Below are positions 38,838-50,500 of a DNA stretch of 64,000 nt, piece after piece. Each line of letters begins with the position of its first letter. Positions within the stretch are counted from its first letter, which is position 1. Below the pieces are notes generated by a model that saw only the letters and a list, made by a program, of their open reading frames with translations, was not told the origin of the DNA and did no database searches. The translations under genes and the position numbers were made by a program. The stretch is from Malachius bipustulatus. Its lineage: Eukaryota; Arthropoda; Insecta; Coleoptera; Melyridae. The DNA lies in NCBI GenBank assembly GCA_910589415.1, contig OU342636.1, positions 38,579,735-38,643,734 of the forward strand. The letters run 5' to 3'.

Positions 38838-39573
38838 CAGGGTGTCCGGGAAAATGTGGGAAATCTCTCGGAATCAGATAGAACATTAAAATAAAAAAAA
38901 GATGACAAGTTCCCATAATTTTTTTCCTAACGGCCCTCCCTACGGAGATACGGCCTCCTAAAGGACGCCACTGGAAATCAATTTTTCTTTAATAACTTTT
39001 AAACTACTTGATTAAATTTAATGAAAATTTTAAATATTAAACAGTAGTAAGGACGTCTTAAAATACTGCCCCTAAAACATAAATTAGCTTGTTTAGTTTA
39101 CCAGGGGCGGACTAGGTTGTACATTTTAATGCTTACATTTTTAACACCCTGCATGATTAGGAGTTTAAAAAAAAAACAACAAGTTTGCATACCTTGAACC
39201 TTTTCTGTAGCTTAATGTTCAAGGTATCCAAATTTGTTTTTTTTTTACTCCTTATCATGCAGGGTATTAAAAATGTTAGCATTAAAATGTACCTACAACC
39301 TAGTCCGCCCCTGGTAAACTATACAAGCTAATTTATGTCTAGGGGCAGTATTTTAAGAGGTCCTTACTACTGTTTAATATTTTAAATTTTCATTAAATTT
39401 AATCAAGTAGTTTAAAAATTATTCAAGAAAAATTGATTTCCAGTGACGTCCTTTAGGAGGCCGTATATCTCCGTAGGGAGGGCCGCTAGGAAAAAAATTA
39501 TGGGAACTTGTCATCTTTTTTTTTAAGTTCTACCTGATTCCGAGAGATTTCCCACATTTTCCCGGACAGCCTG
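38838..39573. mobile_element. Long-palindrome foldback element (CAGGGTGTCC termini)
   Basis: Near-perfect inverted arms of about 360 bp (38838 to about 39195, and about 39224 to 39573) around a loop of about 28 bp. Termini are CAGGGTGTCCGGGAAAATG and its complement with a small change (CCCGGACAGCCTG). TATA flanks both ends (38834-38837 and 39574-39577), consistent with a 4-bp target duplication. No coding capacity; non-autonomous DNA-transposon-like element of unassigned superfamily. Confidence 0.85.
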
Positions 39574-40456
39574 TATAATATTATAAGTAAAAAACTCATA
39601 GGTATTTAAAAAAATATCTTGGAACATTTTTGTAATTTTGTAATGGACGATATCTCGGACATGACGTATAAGGTTATTTATTTTTCTATATGTCAAAATT
39701 CAACCATTTACAGCAAAAAATAAATTTTGACGAAGAAAATTCCTGGGTACGGTCGTGAAAATTCGCTCGATCACGTATGGGACAATGACGATTCCGGAAT
39801 TGAAAGTCGATTGATCCTGCGAGTTCGCGTTCTCGATATATTATGACCGCTTAAATTTGAAAATTAGCAATTTTTTTTATTTTTTCAAAATTTTTGTTCT
39901 CGTTTTTGTTCTCGTCCAAGTGGATTGTTTAGCCGACTCGTATGATGGCAGTCGACTGTGCTCACATAATTACGTCCCATTATAAAGACATCGATTTTTT
40001 TAAAAACAATACTTCAAAATTTTTCAATTTTAATAAAAATTCCCCGTCAGGCGATGTTAATAATGAGAAGTTCAGGACTGTTATTGGAACTGTCCTAGTT
40101 TTCGAGATAGAGAGGAGAAAAATCATTTTTAGGGTGAAAATTTTTAATAATGTCGATTTTTCGAAAGTATTTTTTGACTCAGTAAGTTGAAACGTATCTT
40201 GCTCAATTTTTTCAAGCCCCCCGTTCTAATTGCCGGTATTTCCAATAAGTACCTAATAAGTAATTATTCCTACAAATTATTTCAGATCTGTCGAAAAACC
40301 TATAATTAGTTCTTAATGTTTATTCTAATGTATTTAGTATTAATTAAAAAAAGCTTATTAACATGTCCCACCTTTAAAATCTATTGCAGACATTTCTTCA
40401 GTTGCTGTTATACCATTTCACCAGGGAAGTAGCTTGCTTAAAATACCCAACAAAAA
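39574..40456. other. Upstream region of the Gly/Ser-rich secreted protein gene
   Basis: An 82-codon open frame at 39942-40190 has no family features. TTTAAAATC near 40373 followed by TTCAGTTG near 40395 is a possible weak TATA/initiator pair about 60 bp before the ATG. Confidence 0.3.
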
Positions 40457-42774
40457 ATGTCTTCACATCTTCTGATTAGTTTCCTTCTAGTATGTTCCTT
40501 TTTTTGTGGTAAGAAGATTTATTTCTTTTTTATTATTGTTGTATTATTATTGTTATTTGATTTAAGGGTTTATTTACATAAAAATATTACTTATCTGAAA
40601 ATAAGAACCGGCACTCGTTGAAAATGTGCTGGGGTCATTCGTCAATATAACTTCAACCTGTTCGCCTTTTGACTGCTTCGGGACTGGCTACTACTGATTA
40701 GAATTTCTGCGAATCTGTGACGACGAACTTGTTCTTTTCATTCCTCATTCGGGGTAGGTCTTCAATCTTTAATTTAATTTCATCTTTTTTTTAATTTTAT
40801 TGTTTTGCACTTTTTTGAAAAATTTAATAATTTTATTCAATCAGGAGAATTTTATTTAAATAATTTTAACTGGGAGTTTCTGAGAAAGCAAATTTTTAGA
40901 TATAAACCCGAAATCGTCGACGAGTAACCCAGTTTTCGCTTAATAACCAAAAAATGTTCGTTTAATAAGCATTTAAATTTTTTTATTGAACTTTATTTAA
41001 ACTTTTAAAAACTGCCGAAAACAGTTCAATGGTTTTTTTGTGTATAACTTCCTCAATTTTGATGCTAGAACAATTTTCCAAAAAGCATTTTAAAGGTAAA
41101 TGCAATAACTCATGTAGGATTGATGTTTTTTTCCACCCTTATTCTGGAAAGTGGCAATAAGGGTTGAAGGATTCGAAAATGGTACTAGTCAACCACTAGC
41201 CACAACTTTTGAGAGCCATATTTCCCTCAATTTTACACTTACCAAAAAAAAAAAAAAACCTGAAATGAAAATTTTCAGTGAAAAAAAAACAAACTTTTTG
41301 GTATCTTGTAATTTTTACATAATCTGTCTTATTTTTTGACTTACTTATATTGAAAAAATGAACTTTTTTATAGAAATAAAAAAAAATCTGTCTATCTTTT
41401 CAAAATTAAGGCTTGTTCATCGTTCAAACTCACAGAATTTACTAACGGTACATTAAGGAAATGATTTGTAGAAGGGCTAACAAATATTTTCAATTGGGGT
41501 GGTTTTGAAGGGGTTGTTTTGACCGATTTTTCTAAGAAAAAACTCGGCGTCTATCTTATTTTCGTCATAACTCGGTCGGTTTTTATGCTAGGACCTTTCA
41601 GAAAAAATAAAAGTGAAGGTCTTTTTAAGCACTAGCACTATCAAAAACTTTCTATCAGTTTTTATCAAAAAATCCTTAATTTTTTTTATAATTCGAGATT
41701 GAAAGTGTCGATTTTTACTCCAAAAGCAAAAGTTGGCTTTCAATAAGCCATTACTCAGTTAATAATAGGTTTGGAGCAACCGTAAACAAAACCATTCTCT
41801 TTGTTTTTTTATTAGCTACAATATTGTTTATTATGGTCTTAGCGATAAAGCTCGAACTTTTTGAGATATTCGTGAAAAACCGTTCAAAAACGTGGTAAAA
41901 AATCGAAATTTCAATCGCAAATAACTCAAAAAGTATTGGCTGTACGAAAAAAGTTTATAGAAGAAAAATTACTTAAAATTAGTAGATATATTGATTTCTA
42001 TAAATAAGGTTATAATTAAGGGCAATCAATAACTCAAATTTCAGAAAACGAAAGTCGCCCACAAGTACTGGCAGTCATCCCCACATCAAGCTTATTAGCA
42101 TCAAGCGTGCTGCCATCTTCAAACTTTCAAATCGTCTCCACTTCCTCAGGAGGTGGAACGATCCAAGATCTAGTCAACTCCGGATTACTGTCCACTTCTG
42201 GAGGAATCGGAGGAATCAATTCTGGAATTATACCAGGATTAATATCAGCGGGAGGCGTGTCACCGACAGTTAGGCTGGTTTCCAACGCGGGGCTGTTATC
42301 GTCGGCGTTGGGCTCCAATTTGGGGATTTCTTCTGCAGTGAGCCCTACTCTGGGAATCGTATCTAATGGAGGCGTTGGGGGACTAGATGGGCTTGCAGGT
42401 TTGAGGGTTATTTCACCGCAGTTGCAGGGAGTGGTACCTACCTCCGGGGGTGCTAATCTTCCTGGTCTGAGTAAGTGGATTTTATTGTATTATATTGTTT
42501 TAAAGTTGTGAACATAAAAAAATGGAGTTAAGGCCAATTAATTATTCAAGATGCAAAATTTGACCAATCAAAAAACTTTCATGCAAGAAAACTGTAATTA
42601 TAATTTTTTAATTCTAATTTGGTCGTTAATAATTATTGTTTTTCAGGGCTCGTCTCTTTGGCGCAGAATCCTAGCACGTCTTCTGGACAAGATTTGCCCT
42701 TGGCGTCGAGATCAGGTTTATCTAAAGGAAATCACAAAAATGACAAGGGGGACATAGTATTTGTCTCTGAATGA
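40457..42774 (+). CDS. Secreted Gly/Ser/Leu-rich protein, 3 exons
   Basis: Exons 40457-40508, 42045-42470 and 42647-42774 join in frame (phase 1 at both junctions) to 201 residues. Exon 1 is a signal peptide (MSSHLLISFLLVCSFFC) followed at once by the intron, as in the genes at 33879 and 58314; the MSS start is shared with 58314. The mature protein begins ENESRPQVLAVIPTSSLLAS, then a low-complexity part rich in Gly, Ser, Leu, Ile and Val. Loose internal repeats are visible (NSGLLSTSGG, NAGLLSSALG, VSPTVRLVSN, VSPTLGIVSN). Exon 3 ends hydrophilic and charged (SKGNHKNDKGDIVFVSE). No cysteines after the signal peptide. Composition resembles structural or cuticle-type secreted proteins, but no named family is recognised. 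Intron 1 is 1536 bp, intron 2 is 176 bp. Secretion is well supported; function unknown. Confidence 0.75.
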
Positions 42775-42831
42775 AATGGTTGAATAATTTTAGAGCGAAA
42801 TTTTTATTATATTTTTTTTTCTTTAAAACGC

Positions 42832-42837
42832 AATAAA
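42832..42837 (+). terminator. Poly(A) signal AATAAA
   Basis: AATAAA 58 bp after the stop codon at 42774. Confidence 0.6.
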
Positions 42838-43339
42838 TTTATGTAATTAAATATTTTTGCATTTTTTTTTTGTCAAAATCATTGTAAAATTAGAAAAATT
42901 TTAGGTAAAATTCATACTTTTTGTGTGAGGGAAGATTTAGGTGACTCCAAAAATTGGAAGCCCGCTTTCTAATGCAAAAATTCTTCTTCTTAATGAGAAT
43001 TAATGGTCTTTTACCAAGCTATTTAGCCAGCAAATTTACTACATTAGACTGTTCTTCTAATTTTCACAATCATTCATAAGTAAAGGTGAAAAAAAATAAA
43101 AAAGAAAATTAATCGATTTAATAATTTTTAAATAAGTGTAAGTAAGCTAATTTTCGACAAGGAGGAAATTTTTTATTTTTCGATTAAAGTGCCAACATAT
43201 GCGAGAGTAATTGAAGCCAAGACTTCAAATTATGTGTTGAAGAAAAAAATTTCACGATGTAGAAAAATAGGAAGATACAAATGGAGCACGAGGAAAACAG
43301 TCGAAATGACCCGTCGAAGTTTTTCCCGATTTTAACAGT
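42838..43339. other. Intergenic, nothing recognised
   Basis: AT-rich with poly(A/T) runs; no supportable feature. Confidence 0.4.
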
Positions 43340-43720
43340 TTTTCCAACGTTTCAGGTAAAAAATTATATCTACCTTTTTTGTAGGTAATGAATGGCTCTA
43401 TCGCACTGTTTTAGATATATTTTCGATAGGTCGAAAAAAATTCGAAATCGTGCAAAAAATTATGAAAAGTGATTTTTTCAAAAACATTTTTTGCCGCTCA
43501 CCTGATTTTTTTTCGAAAAACGATTTTTACAAAGTTTGTACGTCAATACTTTCCCTAAGTAACTGTGCAAACAGAATCTTTTCGCCATGTACCGCTACCG
43601 AGAAAAAATCCTATAAGTGGGACCTTGCAAAATAAAGTATGGCCCTGAACGGAGGCTTTAAAATTTTCAGATTAGGTCAATTTTCAAAAGGTCGTATTTG
43701 GGGGTGCCAAGGTTCGTCTT
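43340..43720. repeat. Dispersed repeat family, copy 2 (inverted relative to 35.7-36.5 kb)
   Basis: TTTGCCGCTCACCTGATTTT, ACAAAGTTTGTACGTC, CTTTCCCTAAGTAACTGTGC and TATGGCCCTGAACGG are complements of blocks at 35880-36060. ATCGCACTGTTTTA near 43399 matches the complement of the 36480 region. Diverged and truncated; open frame 43450-43635 is part of it. Confidence 0.65.
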
Positions 43721-43923
43721 TGGGGATGTTTAAAATATGTAGAAAGTAATAAAACCGTATTCGTGTTAAAAAATCACAAATATTCAAATATCAACAGATT
43801 TTAGGCGTTTGTTAAAAGTTTTCACCAAATCACCAAATAAGGCTTGAATTCACCAGATCTGGTGAAAAATCACTAATATTGGCAACGCTGTGTACGGTAA
43901 TCCTTCACTTAACGTCGTCGCTA

Positions 43924-44394
43924 TATTGCGCGTGCGCGGTATCTATCAGATCAGCTGTTGGCAGTTTAGAACAACAAATGCATGCATAGTTGCCAGCTTC
44001 ATTTACAATACCTTTATTTGCAGGATCTATTATCAAATAATAATTAATTATTATTATTAAACTAATTATTATTAATTCAAAATAAAAACACATTTCATGT
44101 AAGGTCCTTTGGTCAGCGTAGGTTTTTTTGCTTCAAATGTCCCTAAAATGAAAAAAAAAACTACCCTGACCAAAGGACCTGACATGAAATGTGTTTTTAT
44201 TATGCATTAATAATTAATTCGTCGATTATAAACGAGATAATTATCATCATCAAGATTAAAAAGTTCATTATTTTTGATAATAGATCCTGCAAATATAGGT
44301 ATTGTAAATGAAGCTGGCAACTATGCATGCTTTTGGTGTTCTAAACTGCCAACAGCTGATCTGGTACAATAATATATTCCGCGCACGCGCAATA
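43924..44394. mobile_element. Foldback element with TATTGCGCGTGCGCGG ends
   Basis: Left arm 43924 to about 44035 (TATTGCGCGTGCGCGG, ATCAGCTGTTGGCAGTTTAG, GCATGCATAGTTGCCAGCTT) is matched by its complement at about 44279-44394. The centre is also palindromic: ACATTTCATGTAAGGTCCTT near 44090 pairs with AAGGACCTGACATGAAATGT near 44170. Both ends are CpG-rich in an AT-rich background. No coding capacity. Confidence 0.8.
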
Positions 44395-45124
44395 GAGCGG
44401 CTACTTAAATGGAGATTTACCGCTTGTATTTGTACTGATTACTCATTGATTGTTTAATCAAGTCGTAACTCGTACTTATCGGAATGGGCTGCGGGCTGCG
44501 GGTAGGACGGTTAAAGGGAAATTTCGCAATTCATGAGTGTCATTATCCATTTGAATAATAACCACCAAAGAGAGCCATTTCTTCTGACGATCTTATAATA
44601 AATAAATTAGCAGGGAAGGGACCACACTGTTGTTCAACTCTCATCATTATAATTCAACATCCATGTAAGTAGGTGTACCTAAATTACTAAATTGCTTGCC
44701 GGTTCTGGTGGATAATACGTCACTCCGAATTTTAGGAAAATTTCTATATAAGTAGGAAGAAAGCTTACCTTAAAACGAGTCGATTTGAGCAAAAAAATTT
44801 GCGGATCCTTCGTACAATTTTGAAAAAAACTATATTTTGAACTCGATTTTTTCATTTCATCCGTAGTTTTCTCGCTCCTTATTTCCAGTTTTCCCAATTT
44901 TTGTGCGTACTGGGAGTGATTTCACTTATCTAGTAAGATTAATAAAGGTGTTAGGAAAGCATATTTAGCAGTTTTATGTTTTAATTCAGTCAAATTACTT
45001 GAAACAAGGAATTTTTAAGTTGCGCTGTTTTGTTTTTGTTCACATTTTATAACCTCACTTTAAATGAAATGAAAATTAAACATTAAACATAATGAATTCA
45101 TTCGTTCATTCTTCTGTCCAGCAC
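44395..45124. other. Intergenic; contains a diverged dispersed repeat tail
   Basis: GGATAATACGTCACTCC near 44709 is the complement of GGAGTGACGTATTATCC near 47248, so a repeat family with opposite orientation flanks this region and the start of the NACHT gene. No gene seen. Confidence 0.45.
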
Positions 45125-45155
45125 CACAGAATAGACTTAATTAGTCTATTCTGTG
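45125..45155. repeat. Perfect small palindrome CACAGAATAGAC-7-GTCTATTCTGTG
   Basis: 12-bp arms at 45125-45136 and 45144-45155 around TTAATTA. The same word occurs at 37588, 37822, 38044/38115 and 38295, so this is a recurring short palindromic unit. It directly abuts the P-like element. Confidence 0.8.
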
Positions 45156-45161
45156 CCAGCA

Positions 45162-45754
45162 CATAGAGATAGAATAGAGAGGAGACGACATGACGTGACA
45201 CAAATGGGATCAGGTCCGCCATATTGATACCACTTTTATGTCAAACTTATGTTATGACATAAGTGAACGCTTTTTATTGAATTCCATTTGATTTAAGGAC
45301 TGTCTTTAAGATCTTTGGTGTTAAATTGAAAAGCCAAAGATGGTTTCTTGTGCAGTTCGTACTTGCTGTAGTAGAGACTGCACTGATAAAAAAAAAACGT
45401 CCGGAATAACATTCCATAGGTAAGTATCAACAATATACAATACAGGACCGTACCTACTTGCATAGTACACTAAAAATCTAAAATTGAAAATGACCATGAT
45501 TATTTGCCGGATATTTTATATTCTTTTATTGACTTGAAAAACACAAAAGGTCTGGCAATATCCATCTGAAGACGTGTTAAAAATATGTATGAAATGTGAG
45601 AAACATTTTTATTTATGAAAATTTTGCAAATAAAAATTAAGTCTGACCCTGTCGAGTCGCCATATTGTTACTCCTATAAGCTCCACCCACTGATGCCGTT
45701 TTTTAATGTTTATATTAGGTGATCATAGCGGCTCCTCTCTATTCTATCTCTATG
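45162..45754 (+). mobile_element. Non-autonomous P-superfamily-like element (31-bp TIRs, 8-bp target site duplication)
   Basis: Ends CATAGAGATAGAATAGAG.. (45162) and ..CTCTATTCTATCTCTATG (to 45754) are exact inverted repeats over 23 bp and continue to 31 bp with about three mismatches. CA..TG ends and 31-bp inverted repeats are those of P elements. The flanks TGCCAGCA (45154-45161) and GTCCAGCA (45755-45762) agree at six of eight positions, as an aged 8-bp target duplication. It carries a THAP-like first exon but only 593 bp in all, so it cannot encode a transposase. Confidence 0.72.
45340..45419 (+). pseudogene. THAP-domain first exon inside the P-like element
   Basis: ATG at 45340 opens MVSCAVRTCCSRDCTDKK.., with TSGITFHR ending at a strong donor (CATAG|GTAAGT, 45420). 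The M.V.C...C spacing followed by G(I/V).FHR(F) is the start of a THAP zinc-binding domain, the DNA-binding domain of P-element transposases and their domesticated relatives. No following exon with the rest of the domain is present, so this is a relic of an internally deleted autonomous element. Confidence 0.65.
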
Positions 45755-45762
45755 GTCCAGCA

Positions 45763-47536
45763 TGTCAACTGTCAAAGACCAACTGAAAGATGTTTGTGCG
45801 CTGTTGCCATGTTATTTTTATTTAATTTTACCATATTTTAAAAGATTACCAAACTATCTTGTTTCGAAAGTTTATTGACGTATCTCTCTACTATTTTAAA
45901 TTTAGGTAACTAGTGGGAATTATTACTTATTTATCCATTTTCTATTTTGTAATAATTAAATGATGATGAAAAAACAAAAATCTATTTATTGCAAAAAAAA
46001 AATTTTGTTTTTTTTTCTGGGTGGGGAGCTTTTTTCATTTGTTTTTGTAGAAAAAATTGTTTTTCAAAAAAAAATTTCCCATTTTTTTTTCAAAACTTTT
46101 CAATAGATTTTCTCAAGTCATGGATCAAATTCAAAAATAAAATTTTTCAGCAGTTGCCAACAAACTGTTGCGTTTAATTAAGAAAATGCGGTAGTGAGAA
46201 TATGGGTCTGATGACCAATGAATAATTAGATAAATTAGGAAATGCGGAGTAATAAATGAAAGCGTGTGACTTACGTTTTCGAAGTAAGTTGCGGTTGCTT
46301 GTCGAATTGATACTTCTTGATAGCTCAATGGTTGCGGTGATGCACGTAAGCACGTATTAATTATTAATTGTCTTTGCGTTTAACTGTGATTAATTGCGGA
46401 TATTAGAAATGTGTAGGTATGTACCTAGGTACGATTGCGGAGACGCGGAAAGCCACGTAAATGTAGACACTCCCGGTATGATCGGGACGGAGTCAAAACT
46501 GTGTGCGTACTCTACGAAGGACAAAGTGCGAATCATTTTCTGCTGCGTTGATCCTGTCTTCTCTTCCTGCGGAAGACGAAAGGTCCTACGACTGTTCTTG
46601 TTGTGGATTATTTAATTCAATTTTGCAGTTGTTGTGGGTAGATTACCAGTAAAACAAAAGTACACACAATGAAGGACACGGAAAAGGACAGGATTAAAAT
46701 GAAAGTAAAAAAAGAAAAGCGGGACGCAACACCAACAGTCGACTTTAAAAGATATTCGCGTCGCATTAACGGAGTAGTCAACAAGCACACCGCTTACAAT
46801 AATTATGTCGACGGAGTCGCGTCCATTCAAAATAAACAGGTTCAAGTGAATCCACACACCAACTGTCTATTGAAAAAAGTGTCTTTCGGTCGGGCCAGGT
46901 ACAATCTCCCTTAAATACGTTCCGTTGTCATCAGGCCCAATGAGGAAGGATCGCGTGGGGGAAGGGCGGAGATACGATGCGTGCCGCGCCATTGGCCTTA
47001 GCGGCCCATCAATGGCCGCTTGCGGCCGCATTTATTTTTCTTATGCAATCTTGTAATTGTAAAGTCTACATTCACTTGCTAAATCGTTGTGTATGAATAG
47101 TTTTTTTTTTTCAAACGCGAAGAAAAAATCTAAACTGCGGCTTTTTAAGCGTCAAAATTGGAAAATCGCGAGCAAAAATCGGCCATTCTGAAAGAGTCGT
47201 AGCACAGTCATTTTTGAAATTCAAGCGAGAAAAGATTATAAAATTAGGAGTGACGTATTATCCGCCATCCCCAGGACCCAAACCAATAACAACTGCGCAT
47301 GCATGGTAAGATCGAAACCTAAGAGTCGATTCTATTCCCTTATATTCTGTGTATTCAAATGTCATTTGTCACTTTTCAAGCTTTCAAAGCAGAAACGTCA
47401 ATTTTGTCAATCACTCGATGTATTCACCTTGACGCGTGGGACGGCGTGATCCCGTGATCGATCTCAAACTCCACCGAACTCTCCTAATATGAAGCTTTGT
47501 TATTTCATGTTTATTTATCTCTTCTAGTACCTCACG
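45763..47536. other. Region upstream of the lipase-NACHT-ankyrin gene
   Basis: 45990-46110 is homopolymer-rich. Two open frames of 73-81 codons (46394-46615 and 46669-46914) have no family features and are not called. 46925-47035 is a local GC-rich island. TTTATTTATCTCTTCTAG ends at 47527, nine bases before the ATG, and looks like a 3' splice site, so the gene may have a 5' untranslated exon upstream; no matching donor could be fixed. Confidence 0.4.
46925..47035 (+). promoter_or_regulatory. GC-rich island, candidate promoter
   Basis: The only distinctly GC-rich stretch upstream of the NACHT gene, with GCGGCCGC, GGCGGAG and an inverted CCAAT-type box (CCATTGG). It lies about 500 bp before the start codon, and a splice-acceptor-like site lies just before that codon. 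No TATA box seen. Confidence 0.35.
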
Positions 47537-50500
47537 ATGAACTCACCATCACCGCCACCTGCACCCTTCACCAGTGAACTCAGAGTCGACAAATGCATCC
47601 TCGAATGTCTCATAAAACGTAAAAATGAAATGATGGAAAAATTAAAAACGAGCACCATCACCGATAAAGACATACTCGACCTTGAACCACACCCGAGCGA
47701 CTACCGCCTGGCCTATTTCGCCTCCGAAGTCTACAAAGACGAAAACGACTTCATCATCCCTAACGACTGGGAATTACTAATCACAGTCACCAACACGAGC
47801 CTCTTGAACGGTTACGTAGGAGCCGCGTTCTTCAACCCCGTCCAGCAGCAAATTATTATCGCGCATCGCGGGACAAAGGGCCTGAAGAATCTCAAAGCCT
47901 GGCGGACTAATTTGGTAAGCGTCGTGAATGGTTCCAGTTCGCCGCAAATTTGTTCCGCTCTAACTTTCGCCGACTTCATTCGAGTAGTGATTGTTGAGCT
48001 TCGTTCGAAGAAGAAATGGCGTTACCAGCTGTCCTTCACCGGTCACTCGTTGGGAGGTTTTCTGGCTCAGATAACCACGTTTGGCGTGAAATTCCTGAAA
48101 CGATGGAGCGACGACGTGTTCCGGAAAGCAACAGCGGCAGGAGTACACGGCCACTGCGTCACCTTCGATAATCCGGGCTGCGCGGAAATGTTGGACCGGA
48201 TAACCGACCACTGCGATCTGAGATATCTCAAAACGATTTTCCCGAGCACCCTCGACATGACCGCCTACCTCTCCGCCCCGAACATAGTGAACATGTGCCA
48301 CCGTCACGTCGGTGTTTTGCTGAGACTGAAGTTGCCGTTCCAGGAGATGAGTTTCTTGTCCGCACACACCTCACTTTACCATTTAGAGGCCCACAGTATG
48401 GACACCATCAAATCCGTTTTCGACCCTGATGAAGTTACAATTACGGTTGACGTCGATCAAATTTTTGACTGGCCCAATTCAGTCGTCTTTTCCAATCAGG
48501 AATATAGAAAATTCTTTAAATTCGGCACGAAAACGACGAATTTCAGCCCCGATATTGAGAGAACTGTCGTTTCCATCGGCGACGGTCGTTTCAATACGAT
48601 CCGTTACCTCCCCAAGAGACACTCGCTCAACTCTTGTAACGTCTCGTTGTTCTCAGAGGACGAATTGTTCTTGCTGAAGCATTGGCTGAAGATCGTTAAG
48701 TCGCCCGTTACGATTAACGAGCAGTTCGATCCGTTAAATCGACCGTTAAAAGAGTTGTTCTCTCAATTCAAGCAAATCGGAGATGATTTGGTATTTCCTG
48801 ATGAGACATCGATGAAGAAGACGATTAAAAGATGCAAGCAGATCTTCCGTTGGTATCCCGAAGAGATCAAAGCATGTTTGAGCTCGCTTTTATCTAAATC
48901 GCACGGGGTTATTATGAAAGTCGCCGTTGATTTTTATAACGAATCGTTTAATAATTGTAACGTTGATTTTAACGATTCGATTGAACTGGAAAATTTCCTA
49001 GAAGCAGGAGGAAATGTTTTAATCATCAAACCGAGCGCTAACAACTACGAAATCGAGATGTTACGATTATTTAACGTTTTCAAACAAATCAGATCAAAAC
49101 AGAACGTTATTATTGATAAATACACCGGGAATGATAATTTTCTATTCGTTAATCAACCGTATCTGCTCTTGTTACTTAAATACACCAATGTAAATTTATT
49201 TATAGATTCACAATTAAAATTAATAATCGTTGATTTACTTAACGAGACCGTTAACGACGACGTCTCGAATATGATAAAGGGATTCGCGGAAGACGATCGT
49301 AAAGTTGTTATATTAAGCGGCTCAAATATTAATTTATCTCCAACGAGCAGTAGAGAAATCGCGTCACCCGAATTCAAATTCACCGGCTTAACGAAGGAAA
49401 GTCAAAAGCGGGCGTTAAACAAAGAAATAATTAAATTCCGGAACGAGACTTATTCTTTAGCCACTTTCTTCAACGCGGCCAATGATGACTGGACAGAAAA
49501 CTCACCAATCGTTAACGATTATCAATTCTTAGATCGAATACTAAACGATCGTTACATCGAGCTGAAGCACGACTCGCTCAATCTCTCGAGATTGGAAAAT
49601 TTCTACATTCAAGCCGACAATGATCAAAGTTACTCCTATGACGATTTCGTTAAGTTAATCGAGAACTCTGAATGCAATTTAAGGAAATCAAAAATTCTAA
49701 TAACGCACGTCTGCGACCGTCTAAACTTCGAAATCCCCTGCGATCAGTTACAAACGACCGACCTTAACGAAGCGACGCAATACTTCAAGAAACGCTGCAA
49801 TGAGGACAGTTCGAGGAAGTTTTACTGGTTTCACTACGATCAGAACGTCACGTTACAACAAATCTATAATCCCGAATTATACATCCCCCGATCATTCAAC
49901 GAAATGATTCTCGACGAAACGAAAGTAACGGATTCGATTAAAGAAGAATTATTGCGGCAAGGAAATGAAGGAGCTGATATCCGTGTCACTATTGAATTAA
50001 CGAAAATTGACAAACGACCCGTAAAATGTAATTTCAGGGCAAATCTAAAAAGCGATAAAGTTGTCTACGTCTGGGACGGGAAGGATAACAATAACGAGAT
50101 CGACGACGTTCGTGATTTCTTAACGATATCCCGTGACGGTTCGTTAACAGAACAAGAATTAGTTCATCGGAGGTTGGTATTGATAACGGGAGATCCTGGA
50201 ATCGGTAAATCGACCACCGTAACGAACTTAATTTCGAAAATCGAACGCAGTTGTGTATTCAAACTGACTTATAACGACTGCGCGACGATCGTTACAAGAC
50301 TGAACGGTAAGTTTGAGATCGATCGGATATCCGAGCAGCTGCTCAAGATTAAAACGAACGATGAATTCGACTTCCTCAAGTATCATCTCGCCGGCAAAAC
50401 GAAGATCGAAGTTGTGTTCTTGTTTGACGAGATATTCGACTCGTCCTACGATCAAGAATACGAGATTCCGATAATCGAGCTCTTGCAGCATTTGCGCGAC

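Noticed and set aside
46669..46914. 81-codon basic protein upstream of the NACHT gene
   Set aside because: No family features, overlapping open frame on the opposite strand, and no splice sites linking it to the downstream frame.
47960..48367. 135-codon antisense frame inside the NACHT gene, and similar ones at 50228 and 52479
   Set aside because: Shadows of the codon pattern of the real gene; no independent signals.
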